Shown: positions 29,615 through 41,200 of the stretch, piece by piece | How positions within the stretch are numbered: position 1 is the first letter of the stretch | Layout of the letters: every line of letters starts with the position of its first letter | Assembly: GCA_030267965.1 (NCBI GenBank) | Contig: BRYA01000049.1 | Coordinates: 1-64,000, forward strand | Source of the DNA: Triparma columacea | Taxonomy: Eukaryota > Sar > Bolidophyceae > Parmales > Triparmaceae | Direction: 5' to 3' | Length of the DNA: 64,000 nucleotides | Program-made: the position numbers and the translations under genes | The notes under the pieces: model-generated | The model's database searches: none | Told to the model about the DNA's origin: nothing | What the model saw: only the letters and a program-made list of their open reading frames with translations

Positions 29615-32600
29615 CTATCCACTATCCCCGAACAGCCTACCGCTATCTTTTGCCTTGTCGTTCATTGGGATTCCCGGTATGGGCTCCCCCTTGTTGGAGT
29701 GCTCCACCGCTCTCGACTGGAGGTACCACATCTGCCCTCCTAGCTTGTACTTCGCCGACAGGTCAACTTCGCAGCCGTCTATGTTCCAAAGCTCTGCCCC
29801 CTCCAAGCTATGAGGCTCTTCGAAGCCGTTGACGTTCCTCGTGATACCTCTCCTGTCCACGCCATCCTCGTAAAACGATCCTTCCTTACCCTCTTCCGTT
29901 TCTATAACCACCCCGCTCTCCTTAGCCTTGGCCTCCTTCTCCTTCTTCTCCTCCTCTTTTTCCTTCTTCAACTTCTCGTCCGCAATTCTCTCGTTGTCCA
30001 AGTCCACGGTGTCAAATAAAAGCCTCTCCGTAAAAAGTGTGGCCCTAGACCCGGAATCCCTTCCAGAATTCTTCTCCTCCGCTTCATTTTCATCCTCCTC
30101 GGCGGCGTCCTCCAAAAGGTTGGCCAAGTCGCTGTTCATCCTTTTCATTGAGTTTCCTGACGTGCCCAAAAACGAAGCCGATTCCAAATCATCCGCATCC
30201 ATGCTTTCCCTCCTGTACTTGGGCACGCTCGTGAGGAAGTCCGCAACCAACGCGTTCTGCTTCCCGCTGTCTTTTTCGTGATCCACAGCCCTCTGAAGCC
30301 AGAAGGCCGAGATCCTCCTTGCATGACCGATGCTGTTGACGCTCCTCGCGACGCTGGTTACGTGACTCTCCAACAGCAGCTCGCTGACAGCCTTTTGCAT
30401 TAGCTTGCTCCTGTACTCCAGCGCCTGAGTTTGGTTGGAAGCATCGGTCGTGCTCATGTTTACCATCCAGGCCGGCTGAGGAACGACTGAAAAAATGTCA
30501 GTCTTGATCAAGTTTCCGATGCACTTCTTCAGGTGGATCGGAGTATCGCTGTGGTCTTTCTGGTGCTGGGCCACGTGGCCCGTAAGCATCTCCTCGCTGA
30601 ACTCCTTCGTGTACACGCTGGCCATCTTCGCGATGAGCTGGTCGTGGAGTGGCAGAGCCGAGAACTCTTGCAGGACCATGTGCCGAAGCCTGCTGTTCAG
30701 CTTGACTTCGTGCAGGGTGCGACCCTTTTTAAGCTGGAAGTGATCGTCGACTACCTCGCAGATCTTGCTTTCTATTATGCTGTGGCAGAGCTCGATGATG
30801 ATACTGGGGTTCCCCTCAGACATATCAGATACCCAGGAGAGGATTCCTTTTTCTATATCATTGTGGTCGCTCAGTTTTTCTCTCATGAGCGTGTCAATGT
30901 CCGTATCGAGCATAGGGCCGAGCTCGAGGAGGGTGTCGAACGCTTCAGCGTTCGCGCGGGCCTCTATATACTCGACTCCTGGCCTGGGTATCGCGTTGGT
31001 TATGAAGCAGAACTTCGGGCAGAGGTCGTGGTCGTGGGGGTCGAACTGTTTTTAGGGGCGAAGAAGTTAGTTACAGAAAGCCGATCAAAGGAAGCTTCGC
31101 TCGTCGCACTCGTACTCACATTTGACTCAAGAATATCCTCGCTCTTAGTGATTTCCTCTGCGATCTTTTCCCGCACGGCGTGAAAAGGCTTGATCAGCTC
31201 GTGGAAGAGGGCCCATGATGATGCTGCAAGCCCCGAGGAGGACATTCCGTAGGTATTCTCAAAAGTGAGAAGGCAAGGGTGGCGTTTACAGAATTTCAGG
31301 AAAAAGTCCTGCAGAAGCTTCTTGAGCCTCTTCTCGTCATTGTGGATATTCACGTGGGCCTTGGGGTCAAGAATGTACATGTTTTCGGTCTCCTGTCCAT
31401 CGCTCATGGTTCTACGTCGCGAAGTGGGCGACCCGGGGGCACTGTTGACTTCGTCTGGCCCAATTTTGGAGTCGTTTTCAGACAAGTCATGGAACCACTT
31501 CTTGTCCCCCTGCTTTCCAAGGTTTGCGATTTCGGGGAACATCATTGCCAAGAGATGCACATTTTTCAGTTCGTCCTCTTCCATGAAGTGACGGATCTCT
31601 TCGGCGATGTCGAAGGGGAGGTTGGCGATGAGATTTGCAGAGGCTTCGGCGCGGACTGCTATCTTCTCCTGTTTGGTCCTTTCAGACCACAAGATATCAA
31701 GCGCCTGTATGAGAACTCGCCTCCAAGCGGTGAAGAGGGTCTTAGCCTGAACCTCTCCCTCGAGATAAATGTTTTCGCCGATGCCGCTCCTCAGCACGAC
31801 CAGCTGCGGTGAGCGGTGAGAAAAGCGAGTCGCAAAAAGGTTGTACTTTAGTGAGCTGGATTCGATGGGACTCGTTGTGCTTCGTTTGGCCGTTGGAAGG
31901 TTCTAGTTTCTAGTTTACGATGATTATTCGCGCTAATCCTGCTCAAGAACGTATCGCCAATCCTCACCTGATTCTTTTCGCAAATATGCTCAAGGTGCTG
32001 GGCAATCGTGTGCTTACCCATCCCAGGCTTTCCAGTAATTATAATAATGTTGCTCATGTCGTGCGCGACAATTTCCACCATGGCTTCGAGCTCAATGATG
32101 TCAGCCTGCCTTCCAATTGCCGGAGAAATCTCCGTTTTGGGGGGGAGGAAGCTACATGGCCTGTACACGTTGTAAAGATCGGCCTTACCCTTGAGTTTGA
32201 CGGGCTCCTTTATCTTGAACTTGATTGAGTCTAAGCTCTGCTCGTACGTCGATTGGTCGCAGAGGACCTCGTACGGTTTTGATGTCGCCATCAGCCTGGC
32301 CGCGAGGTTAACGCTGTCGCCCATTACGGTGTACTCCTTGCGAGACTCGGCCCCAACGATCCCGCAAAAAACCCTCCCCGACGCGACTCCGACTTGGCAC
32401 TTGAGGCCAAGGTCGTGCAAGTGGTGCCTCATGAGGAAAGCTGAGGCCAGCGCCCTCTTGGGGTCGTCGGAATGTACCACGGGAGGAAGGCCAAACGCGA
32501 TCAAGATCAGAGCTCCCTTGTCATCGACAACAACCTTATTCACCGATCCTTCCATCTGATAGGTTGCCTCCTGGATAGCAACGACAGCGGACTGGATCTC

Positions 32601-35159
32601 GATATTGTCTTTCAGGTTGAGGTTGGGCGAAGATACAAACATGATGGTGAGGTCCCTCATTTCTGCCTGTTGGGGTTAGGGTTAGGGTTAACCCACAAAG
32701 CAAGTGTCGCGGGAGGAGATACGATGTCCGAGGTTAGGTTTTTTGTGTGCTAAAGTAGTTGCGATGAAGTTTAGGAGCGGAGGTACGTATTCGCCGCTGT
32801 GCTGCGTTGATTTTTTACCAATTCTCACCTGACTAGTGCTGTCACAGACGCCGGCGCGAAGGTTCATGATGACGGCATTGGGGAGGTAGGAAGGCATGTA
32901 GGAGATGTGTTTTGGTATGAGCAAAATCTTGTTTTCTTCCTTAGGAAGAAACTTTTCACACGCGACCCTCTTCTCGACCTTGACGAAGCCTGCATATGGG
33001 TAAGAGAGGACTTCGCCGTCGAAATCTTCCTTGACAAAATCCCAAACATCGGGTGAGACGACAGTTTCCAGGGGGCCAGCAGCAGGCTGGGGGGGGGGAG
33101 CGAAGCAGGTGCCTTAGGCGTCAGAGGTGAAATAAATAACCTTTCGACGCATACCAATCTCACCTCAGCCTCGCTGATCTGCTCTACACCCTCACCGGTG
33201 AGGATGAACTCCCACCTTCCCAAGACCCCGCCTATTACGTGCCCGGTGCACCTTCCGCAACCAACGCCGACGTGTAGTTTGAGTTTGATGCCGTCGACGG
33301 CGGGGTAGGTATGGATGACGTCGTGCAAGATTACGCCGCAGCTGACCGCACGTTGGCAGGCCTCGGCCAGGGAGAGAGAAAGGCCAGTAAAGTTCAGGTA
33401 TCTAAGGTCTACGACGGGCGAAAGAGAAGCGAACAGTGTAAAAGGTTACTTTAGTTTTTAGCTTCTTGTCGTGCTTGCTTTTCAGTCGTTTCTCACCTTC
33501 TTCCGGCTCTATTCCACCCATTTGTCGTCGCTCTCCCATCTCCCTCAACCTCTCCTCCTCGTATACTTCGAACATAACGAGGAGTGCGTCGCCAGAAAAT
33601 TTGACAACGTCACCTCCCCACTTCTTAAACTCAGTCATCATCTTTGTATAGATGGCATTGATGTGGGTGCAGAGCTGCGAGGAGCCAAGCGAGGCGCGGA
33701 AGGGGTTTGCGCAAATGGTTAGAATAGAATTGTCGTGTAAAAGATGTTGAGACAGAGTCATTAGGAGCCGAGGTATCACGTCATGAGCCTTGTGAGCTGA
33801 AGTGCATCATCTTCGCGATGCTCCTTCTATTCTTTTAGGATTTGCCTCTTCTTACCTGCTCGGCACCGTGCGTTCCGAGCTGGTTGAGTTTCTCGGTCAA
33901 GGACGTGAAGCCGGATATGTCGACGAAGAGGACGGCGGCTTGGAAATGCGAGTGAGATGACCTCTTGGATAGAGCCCTGGACGTGAACCTATTTCCTCCG
34001 CAGGCAATGTCCCTAGAAATTATGTGGGGGAGGAATACAGCGTACTTGCTGATGTCCACCTTGACCCGATCGGTCTCAAACATCTTGACAGCCAGAACAG
34101 CATTCATGCACTGCTGCTGGAAGCCCTTGCGAATTTTCGAGTTCCTTTTCGTGGCGCCTGTCCCCTTAATTTCGAGGAGTCTTCCGGAGGATGTCTGCAG
34201 GACGGTCCTTCCTATCTTCTTCCACTTCTTCCTGTGCGTCCTGGACGGGTTCGGAGAGGCACTCGAATTTGGATCTACGGTGAGGGACGCGTCGTGGGCG
34301 TACGAGCCGTACATTTTAGGCATTGAAGAGATCGCCTGGTCCATGGCAGAGTTGGTGCGCGGTCGGGTGGAGGAGCCCTGTTTGTTGAGGGGAGGGGGGG
34401 GGATTGCGGAGGAGGAGTCTAAACGCAAGCGAAGATAAGTTAGCCGAAATTTAGTTTCGTACCTCTACGCTACTTCAATCCCCGCCCATTCTCACCTGGC
34501 ACAGTATCTGAGGCCTCATCTGCAGACTGTACAATTCCACTTTCCCTCCGTGGAGAGAACCCTCCCATGCTCGCAAAGAGGCTATCGTCAGGTATAGTTG
34601 TGAAGGATCCGCGTCGATTTTCTACTGGTGAAAGATAGTGGGGGTCGACCCTCTTGGACTTGGTCTCTTCTCCAACAGCGTCTTCCTCCCCCTTCTTCTC
34701 CTCCCCCTTCTTCTCCTCTTTTCCATCTTCATTTAAGTCGATGTGGACGTGCTTCGCGGGGGAAATGTGGGCGCTTCCAGAAATCGGCGAGGAAACCATT
34801 ATATCTGTGGAGAACGATGCACGGCGCGTGCTGCTCCCCTTTCTAGGGGGATCCAGACCAGCTTTGACAGCGGGGAGGTTGGGAAGATTGCTAGAAAGGG
34901 CGAGCATCTGGATCTGATGGGGGGCGATAATACTCGAGGGTTTTCGGACTCCGGTCAGGGAGGGCATGGGGGCGGGCGGGCTGTAGTGTGAGTGGTCATC
35001 AAAGACACGATAACAGCCTTCCCGGCGAACCTCAGGAAGCGCTGTCCAAGTGTGGTGATTCTTGTCGACGTGGACAAGGACAGAGTGCTTGACACCGTGG
35101 TCTTCATGAATCGGGGAGTCTATTTCCGATTCAGTGTGGTGGGTCGGATGCCTCCCCAT
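29615..35159 (-). CDS. ADCY10: Soluble-type adenylyl cyclase (ADCY10-like)
   Basis: Eight exons: 35159-34496, 34418-33856, 33674-33497, 33408-33164, 33086-32829, 32666-31968, 31803-31120 and 31045-29615 (4722 nt, 1573 aa; mammalian sAC is about 1610). All seven junctions keep frame. A disordered Ser-rich N-terminus (about 330 aa) precedes cyclase domain C1, which has both metal aspartates: V-L-F-V-D-I-S-G-F (about aa 385) and K-F-S-G-D-A-L-L-V (about 434). Domain C2 (about 638-800) has N-K-V-V-V-D-D-K-G, G-I-V-G-A and G-D-S-V-N-L-A-A-R-L-M but no metal Asp, as in sAC. An NTPase module follows with the P-loop G-K-P-G-M-G-K-H-T (about 847), then helical repeats typical of sAC. It makes cAMP and in animals responds to bicarbonate and calcium. 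The ATG at 35159 is the first in frame. Confidence 0.85.
32673..32690. repeat. Telomere-type (TTAGGG)n at an intron 3' end
   Basis: Three GGGTTA units. On the minus strand the tract reads CCCTAACCCTAAC and ends 6-7 nt before the CAG acceptor of exon 6 of the cyclase gene, where a branch site and pyrimidine tract are expected. Confidence 0.8.
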
Positions 35160-35293
35160 CCTGCAAAGGATTGTGATCTTCACAGCGCAGCAAGGGAGAG
35201 CAGAGAAAAGGGTGCCAAGACGGTTGGGAGAAGGTTGAAAGACTAGGGATTTACCGTGCCAATCAACACACCGAAAAATTTTAAGGGGGAACA
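35160..35293. promoter_or_regulatory. 134-bp bidirectional promoter (adenylyl cyclase / peroxiredoxin-like)
   Basis: Only 134 bp separate the two start codons, which diverge. Both 5' UTRs and promoters must lie in or near it, so co-regulation is plausible. No specific element is recognised. Confidence 0.45.
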
Positions 35294-36172
35294 ATGTTGG
35301 CTATTGGAGACGCATTGCCGAACCTTGATTGTGTGACTCAGATAGAAGAGTCCTGCTTCGCTCAACTTCTCGGAGGAGGCACAGGGATTCTTTTCAGTTT
35401 CCCAGGTATGGTTCGGGGGGTAGGGGGAAGGGGGGTTGGGGGGAAAGGAGAACTACCAACGATATGTATTTATGTGTACTAACTCAATCGGCTTGCACGT
35501 ACCTTTAGATGCTTTTGATGCGGTGGCGCTGACGGAATTGGGAGAGATGGCAAGGTTGAAACAAGAGTGGGAGGACAGGGGGGTGAAAGTAGCTGCGCTG
35601 GTGAGTTGTGGGGCGGTAGGTCAAGAAAATCAGCGGATAGGACTGCATTGGTGGGGAGGGGGGTGGTGGAGAATACGGTTGTTCTGTTCTACACACCTTC
35701 TTCATCTCCTCACCCTCCCCCCCTTCCTTCGACCCAGGTTTGCGCCCCAGTGGGAAGCGTGCAGGGGTTCGTGGTGGACGTCAAGGCGGCGACAGGCTTT
35801 CAGATCGATTTTCCAATCATCTGCGACGAATCCAAGGCATTGGCCCTAAAGCTTGGTTTGATAAAGGAAGATGGCGATTCAAGCATGAGGGGCGTGACAT
35901 TTTCTGACGCTGACTTCAAGGTTGCAATGAATATGAACTACCCGACGAGCTGCGGGACGAACTTTCACGAGGTGCTGAGAATCGTGGACAGCCTCCACAT
36001 TACGGACAAACACCAGGTTTGGACGCCAGTCAACTGGGTAAGGGGACAGGACGTCATGGTGGGACCAGAGGTCGATGAGCTCAAGGCGGACAAGCAGCAC
36101 GAAAATGTTCAGACGATAGACTTGCCATCGGCGAAGAATTACCTAAGGGTCGTTCGGGATCCCTCTGCTTGA
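35294..36172 (+). CDS. 1-Cys (Prx6-type) peroxiredoxin homologue lacking catalytic residues
   Basis: Exons 35294-35405, 35509-35600 and 35738-36172 (639 nt, 212 aa). It aligns along its length with Prx6-type proteins: I-G-D-A-L-P-N-L, I-D-F-P-I-I-C-D-E, L-R-I-V-D-S-L-H-I-T-D-K-H, T-P-V-N-W, V-R-G-Q-D-V-M-V-G-P and L-P-S-A-K-N-Y-L-R. At the active site, where the family has P-x-x-x-T-x-x-C, this protein reads G-D-A-F-D-A-V-A-L-T-E-L-G: the peroxidatic Cys is Ala and the Pro and Thr are gone. The active-site Arg (family G-R-N-F) is Thr (G-T-N-F). Thiol peroxidase activity is therefore not expected. The frame and splice sites are intact, so this is a live, diverged gene and not a pseudogene. Confidence 0.75.
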
Positions 36173-36358
36173 GGGGGTGGGTTTTGTTGTAAGTGTTTGT
36201 TGGTTTCTCTGAACGGTATTTAATTTTCAATTAACCGGTATAGTTGGGTTATGCCGCGGCAAACTGAGATTTTTTCCAAAGTTAAAGTCTTCCATTTTGA
36301 CTCCTTCATCATAATTTTTCCTTTTTCGACCAGGTCAGAAAAAATCAAAACTCATTAA

Positions 36359-38065
36359 ATGTTTGCTCTGCGCAATCAAGCCGCACGTGCTCTCAGGAGC
36401 CCTTCTGTACTCCGTCAGCTGTCCAGCAAGGACTTCGGCCCGTACTCTGAGTTCTCTGGTGAGGAGAATTGGTGCCTTTTGATCATTGTGGCGATTGTGT
36501 GTTCCCTGCAGGTGTTTTTAGTCCTGACTCTTCGCTTTCTTCACTATCTCGCAGTCGTATACACCGATAGGGCGCTGAACTCTATGTCCCCCCCCTTCGT
36601 GTCCACAATGCAGGTGAGTAGGGGGAAATGTGTGGGATTGTTGTCGACAATTCTCGCTCCTGCTGGTTTTCTTTGCACCATGCTTGTACCTTTGAGCGGC
36701 ACCTCGGCGTTCCCTCCCATTAATTGGTACTAATACTCCTTTTCAACAACTGTCATTTCCTCGCAGTCCATCAGCCAGACTCTCAAGGACACCTACAAGG
36801 CGGACAAGGTTGTCCTCATTCCTGGAAGTGGAACCTACTCTATGGAGGCTGTTGCGAGACAGTTTGTCCGCAAGGGAGACAACAAGCCTGTTATTGTGAG
36901 GAATGGTTGGTTCAGTTTCAGGTGGACTGAGCTCTTTGAGAGCATGGGCATTGGGGAGGTGAGAGGTGGCGGGGGAGATTGGCGGATGGAGATGGGCTGA
37001 GAAGATGGGCGGAGAATTACACTAACGTATAACACCACATTTAACACCACTCATACAACCCCCTTGTCGCAGGATGAACACGTCTATCACATGGCCCAAC
37101 CTGTCAAGAACGGCGAGGATTGTTCAAGTTGCGGATTGGAGTTTAAAACTGATGATACGCACATCCAGTACAGGCCCCACGACATTGACGCTGTCGTCGC
37201 TTCGATCCACAAGGAGCAGCCCCCCGTCGTCTGCGCCCCCCATGTTGAGACCTCCACCGGCATCATGCTCACGGACGAGTACATCAAGAAGCTCTCCGCG
37301 GCCGCCCACGAAGTTGGGGCCCTCTTTGTCCTTGACTGCATTGCTTCTGGCACCTGCTGGGTGGACATGAAGGAGCTCGGCATCGACGTGGTTATCTCCG
37401 CACCTCAGAAAGGATGGTCCGGCCCCGCCGCTGTCGGTCTCGCCATGTTGTCAGAGAACGCCTATGAGAAGATGATGTCTGGCCCGGAGGCTACCAGCTT
37501 CTGCGTCAACCTCAGAAAGTGGAGTGGAATGATGCAACTCTACGAAGGAGGAGGGTTCGGGTACCACACGACAATGCCAACGGACGCTATCCGCCAATTT
37601 GACGAGATCGCTGAGAAGCAAAAGTCCATTGGACTTGATACGCTCAACGACGCCCAGTACGATATGGGTTGGAAGGCCAGGGGCATGCTCGAATCCAAGG
37701 GTTTGACTTCCGTTGCTGCTTACCCCTACCAGGCACCCGGGGTTTGCGTTTTCTACTCGCCGGAGGGCAACGACAACCCAACCATGGTGAAGAAGTTCCA
37801 CGAGACGGGAATGCAGATTGCCGCAGGAGTCCCGTGGAGGTGAGAGTAGATCACTGTGGTGTTAAGTCTTACCGTCGTGCTAACCCTTTTCGCTGTTCGC
37901 TTTCTTTATCGTAGGATCAATGAGCCCGAGGGGTTGAACACCTTCAGGATCGGTCTCTTCGGAATCGACAAGCTCACCAACGTGGACAAGACCGTCAAGG
38001 CCCTTGAGGACGGCATCGACTACGTTATGTCTGACGAGGCCGGCAAGGGAAAGAGGGTTGCTTAG
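36359..38065 (+). CDS. Class V aminotransferase, alanine-glyoxylate/serine-pyruvate type
   Basis: Exons 36359-36458, 36555-36613, 36767-36958, 37073-37839 and 37915-38065 (1269 nt, 422 aa). It is a PLP enzyme. G-S-G-T-Y-S-M-E-A matches the cofactor phosphate loop, L-F-V-L-D-C-I-A-S the PLP Asp strand, and S-A-P-Q-K-G-W-S-G-P the Schiff-base Lys (about aa 230). The N-terminus (M-F-A-L-R-N-Q-A-A-R-A-L-R) is Arg-rich and lacks acidic residues, which suggests a mitochondrial presequence. In algae such enzymes work in glyoxylate/photorespiratory metabolism; the exact amino donor cannot be told from the sequence. The codon usage looks biased to C-ending codons, consistent with good expression. Confidence 0.8.
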
Positions 38066-38235
38066 GTTCTGTATGTACGGAAGGGGGGATTACAACCTGT
38101 TTTTTTAGGATGATTTCGGTGGCACTGGGATTTTATTTCACCTTTTAGGGTGAGCGATACGTAGGAATTGGAATTTTGATTTCAAATGCTCTATTTTCTT
38201 TTCTCGTGAAGTTTTTTTCTTTTCTCGTCGTTTTT

Positions 38236-41200
38236 CTATTCAACAAAACCCCCAACCCCCATCAACGTAGTGATGGCATCCATGCTCTTTGCGATCAACA
38301 GGTTGTCATCCTCGTCCCCATCCTCTACTCCCCGCCCCCTCCCCCTTCTCTCCTCCTCCACCATGAGAGCCTCCGCTGCGAAGACCTTCTCGATGTTGCC
38401 CTTCTCCCTGACCACTGCCACGGCTTTCTCGCTCTTGTACATCAAGATCCACAAGCTCTGTAAGGCGTACCCCCTGACCCCCCTGTTCTCTTCGACGCAG
38501 TTATCCAAAATGAAGTTCAACCATTCTTTGTTCCCCCACACATAACTCTTTGTCTTGTCTAGACAGATGTTCCGCATGAGCATCAACAGGCCCTTCTTAA
38601 GCCTCACCCCCAGCGAATCCTGAACAGCAATTAGATCGTGTACCATCCTCCTAAAGAACTCCCAGTTCGCGAACACGGCCTTCCTCCCTTCCCCGTCCAA
38701 AGTCGCATTCACGAAGAGCCCAACAACCCCTTCTGCCCTAACCATGAAGCTTCCTCCATTCCTGACCCTCGGGCTGGTGTTGTTAGTCCCTCCGCCCCTA
38801 AGTCCAGCCGAGATCATCTTTGAACAGCTTCCAAAGATACCGCTAACGGCCAATGTTCCCCTGCCATTACTAGGTGGTAGCGCCATGCTCTTCAGAATCC
38901 CGAAGCCCAGTCTCAGTGGGGCCTCACCCACAGCCCTTGCCCCCTCCCCACCCCCCTTGCTAGCCTTCCTCAACACCAAGCCAACGACTTTTCCAGTGAT
39001 ATTATCCCTCCCACCCCTCGCACCCGCGTCTAAACTCAGCTTGCACATGGAATTTCCGCTAACAAAGTTCAAAATCACCCCCAACACCACCTCCAACAAT
39101 CCCTCGCCGAAACTGTGATAAAATTAGGACGAGTGAAGATTAGGACGAGAGGTGAGTACGATTCAGGATGGAGGACCTGTGTACCACTGACGTCCTCACT
39201 ACGACTCACCTTCCTACCACCTTCTTCCCCCCGCCGACGAACTCCAGATCCATTGCGATTGGCCAGATCTTGTTGATTAGACCCACCAGTCCCACCCTGT
39301 CCTCTAAACAAGCCAGCTTTCCACCCTCCAAGGCGACAGCGCTCCTGAGCACAATGAGGATGGCGCAGAGTTCGAAAACCAGAACGTCGTTGGGACACCA
39401 ATCTACGCTCCCATCAACCAACCCTCTCGCTCTGTCCCTCCTCCTGCCATCCCTCAACTGCTCCCCCTTGGTTCCCCGAAGTCCATCCAAGGCAATCAAC
39501 GCGCAGGTATCGTTCAGCTCAGACAGCAAGTCCGGGACCCCCATCCCCGCAATGTGGTTCGCCCTGTTGATCAAATCGTCCCTTCCGGACATCCTCGCGG
39601 CATCAAACGCAGCAGCAAGAGCGGTGCAAGATGCGATTCTGCAGTCATTTGAGAAACCAGCCGCGCTAGTCAACCCCTCCTTCAGCGTGAGCATTCTCTC
39701 GGTCATTGGTAAATTTGCTGCATTGGTCCTTTTCAAACTCCTCGAGTGGTGCACCTCGAGCAGGCCGGTGAGCATGCTTTCGCTCTGATCATTCCCGTCC
39801 ACCCTCTCCTTAAGAATGCCTTCTCCCCATCCAGGAACATTCAAGAGCAACCTTGTCAATCTGTTGATGGAGCAACAAGCGTTGTCGAGCTCCTTGATGA
39901 CGCTCCCGTTGGCGGACAGCAAGGCGAGGTAATTAAGTGCTACGCCCAACGCCTGCGGCACACTGCCGACCATGGGAATCAAATTCGATAGTCCGACGAT
40001 CTTGGTCTGTCCCCCTTCGACGATTCTGAAATGAGCGGAGCGAAGAGATGATCGGAGGAAGTTAGTTAAAAGGTTTGGTGAGATTTTCGTCGCTCATCCT
40101 CGGGTCATCATTTTGTCGCTTCGCTCCTCGCCTCTCCTTACCTGTCGGCGCTGGCGTCCACGACTTCCCTCAGGCACTCGCAGCAACTCGCGACGGAGTT
40201 CAGTTGCTCGAAGTTACTATCCGTAACCACGTCGCCTCCCTGAAGGGACTTCGTCAGCTTGGCAACCTCCGTGGTAAGGGCCCTGAAACTCTGAGTTAAC
40301 AAACTAGTATGCCTCAGCAAACTCGAGCAAATGTTGACGCTGTTTGACGTGACCATCTCGGCCTCACATCCCCTGCTGATGGCTATAGCCAACGTGACCA
40401 GATCAAAGACAACAGACTTGGTGGCGAACGTGGCAGCCTCCTCGACCTCTTCCCAAATTTCTGAAGTTGGCTCGGCTGCAATGCCCCCGATGGAAAAGTT
40501 GGTAACATCGTCAAGAAGTCCCAGGTGCGCCTGCATCGCGCGGTACGTAAGCTTCCTCATGCCTTCGGTGGAGAGCAAGGTAACGGCGTGAGACAAAATC
40601 CCACTCTCGTAAAAATGGGTGGCGAGCTCTTCCTCTTGCAAGTACGAGCTCTCCATGCTGCTGTTGGGGCTGTTGCCACTATCGTCTGCAGGGGACTTGA
40701 GGGTTTCGGTAGTTGGGGTCTCCTGGTTCTGCAAAACGCCAACCAAGAGGCACCTCAACAACTTGACACCTGCCCAAAGAAGCGTAGGGGTGGGCAAAAG
40801 CACGGCCTCCCTCATCAGCTTGGCCTCGTCGTCCTCTCCCTCCTCGAATCCTTCGGAGCTACCAGCAGTCGTGCTATCCCCGTCGGCGAACCTATTGTCG
40901 TCGGCGCTGTCGCTGGCCATGTGTTTCGCCGCGCGAGCGAGAATTCTCCCCACAGAAGGGATGACATCTAGGACGTCAGCTGAAGAGTTGCTCAGCGCGG
41001 CGCCTCCAACGCAGCAAGCATTGTGCAAAAGGGCCAAACTCTCCGACCTAACCAAGGGACACTCAGAGTCGTCGGAGGCCACCCTACAGGCCATCTCCAA
41101 AATGGTGGTAGAGAAGCGGTAGAAGCTTGCCTCCTCGTCCTCTGGCATGATTTCACCATCGTCCTCGCCCGCCGATAAGATCATGGGGCGGGCCCAAGCC

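Noticed and set aside
32673..32690. TTAGGG repeats as a chromosome end or fusion point
   Set aside because: Only three units, inside an intron with intact exons on both sides.
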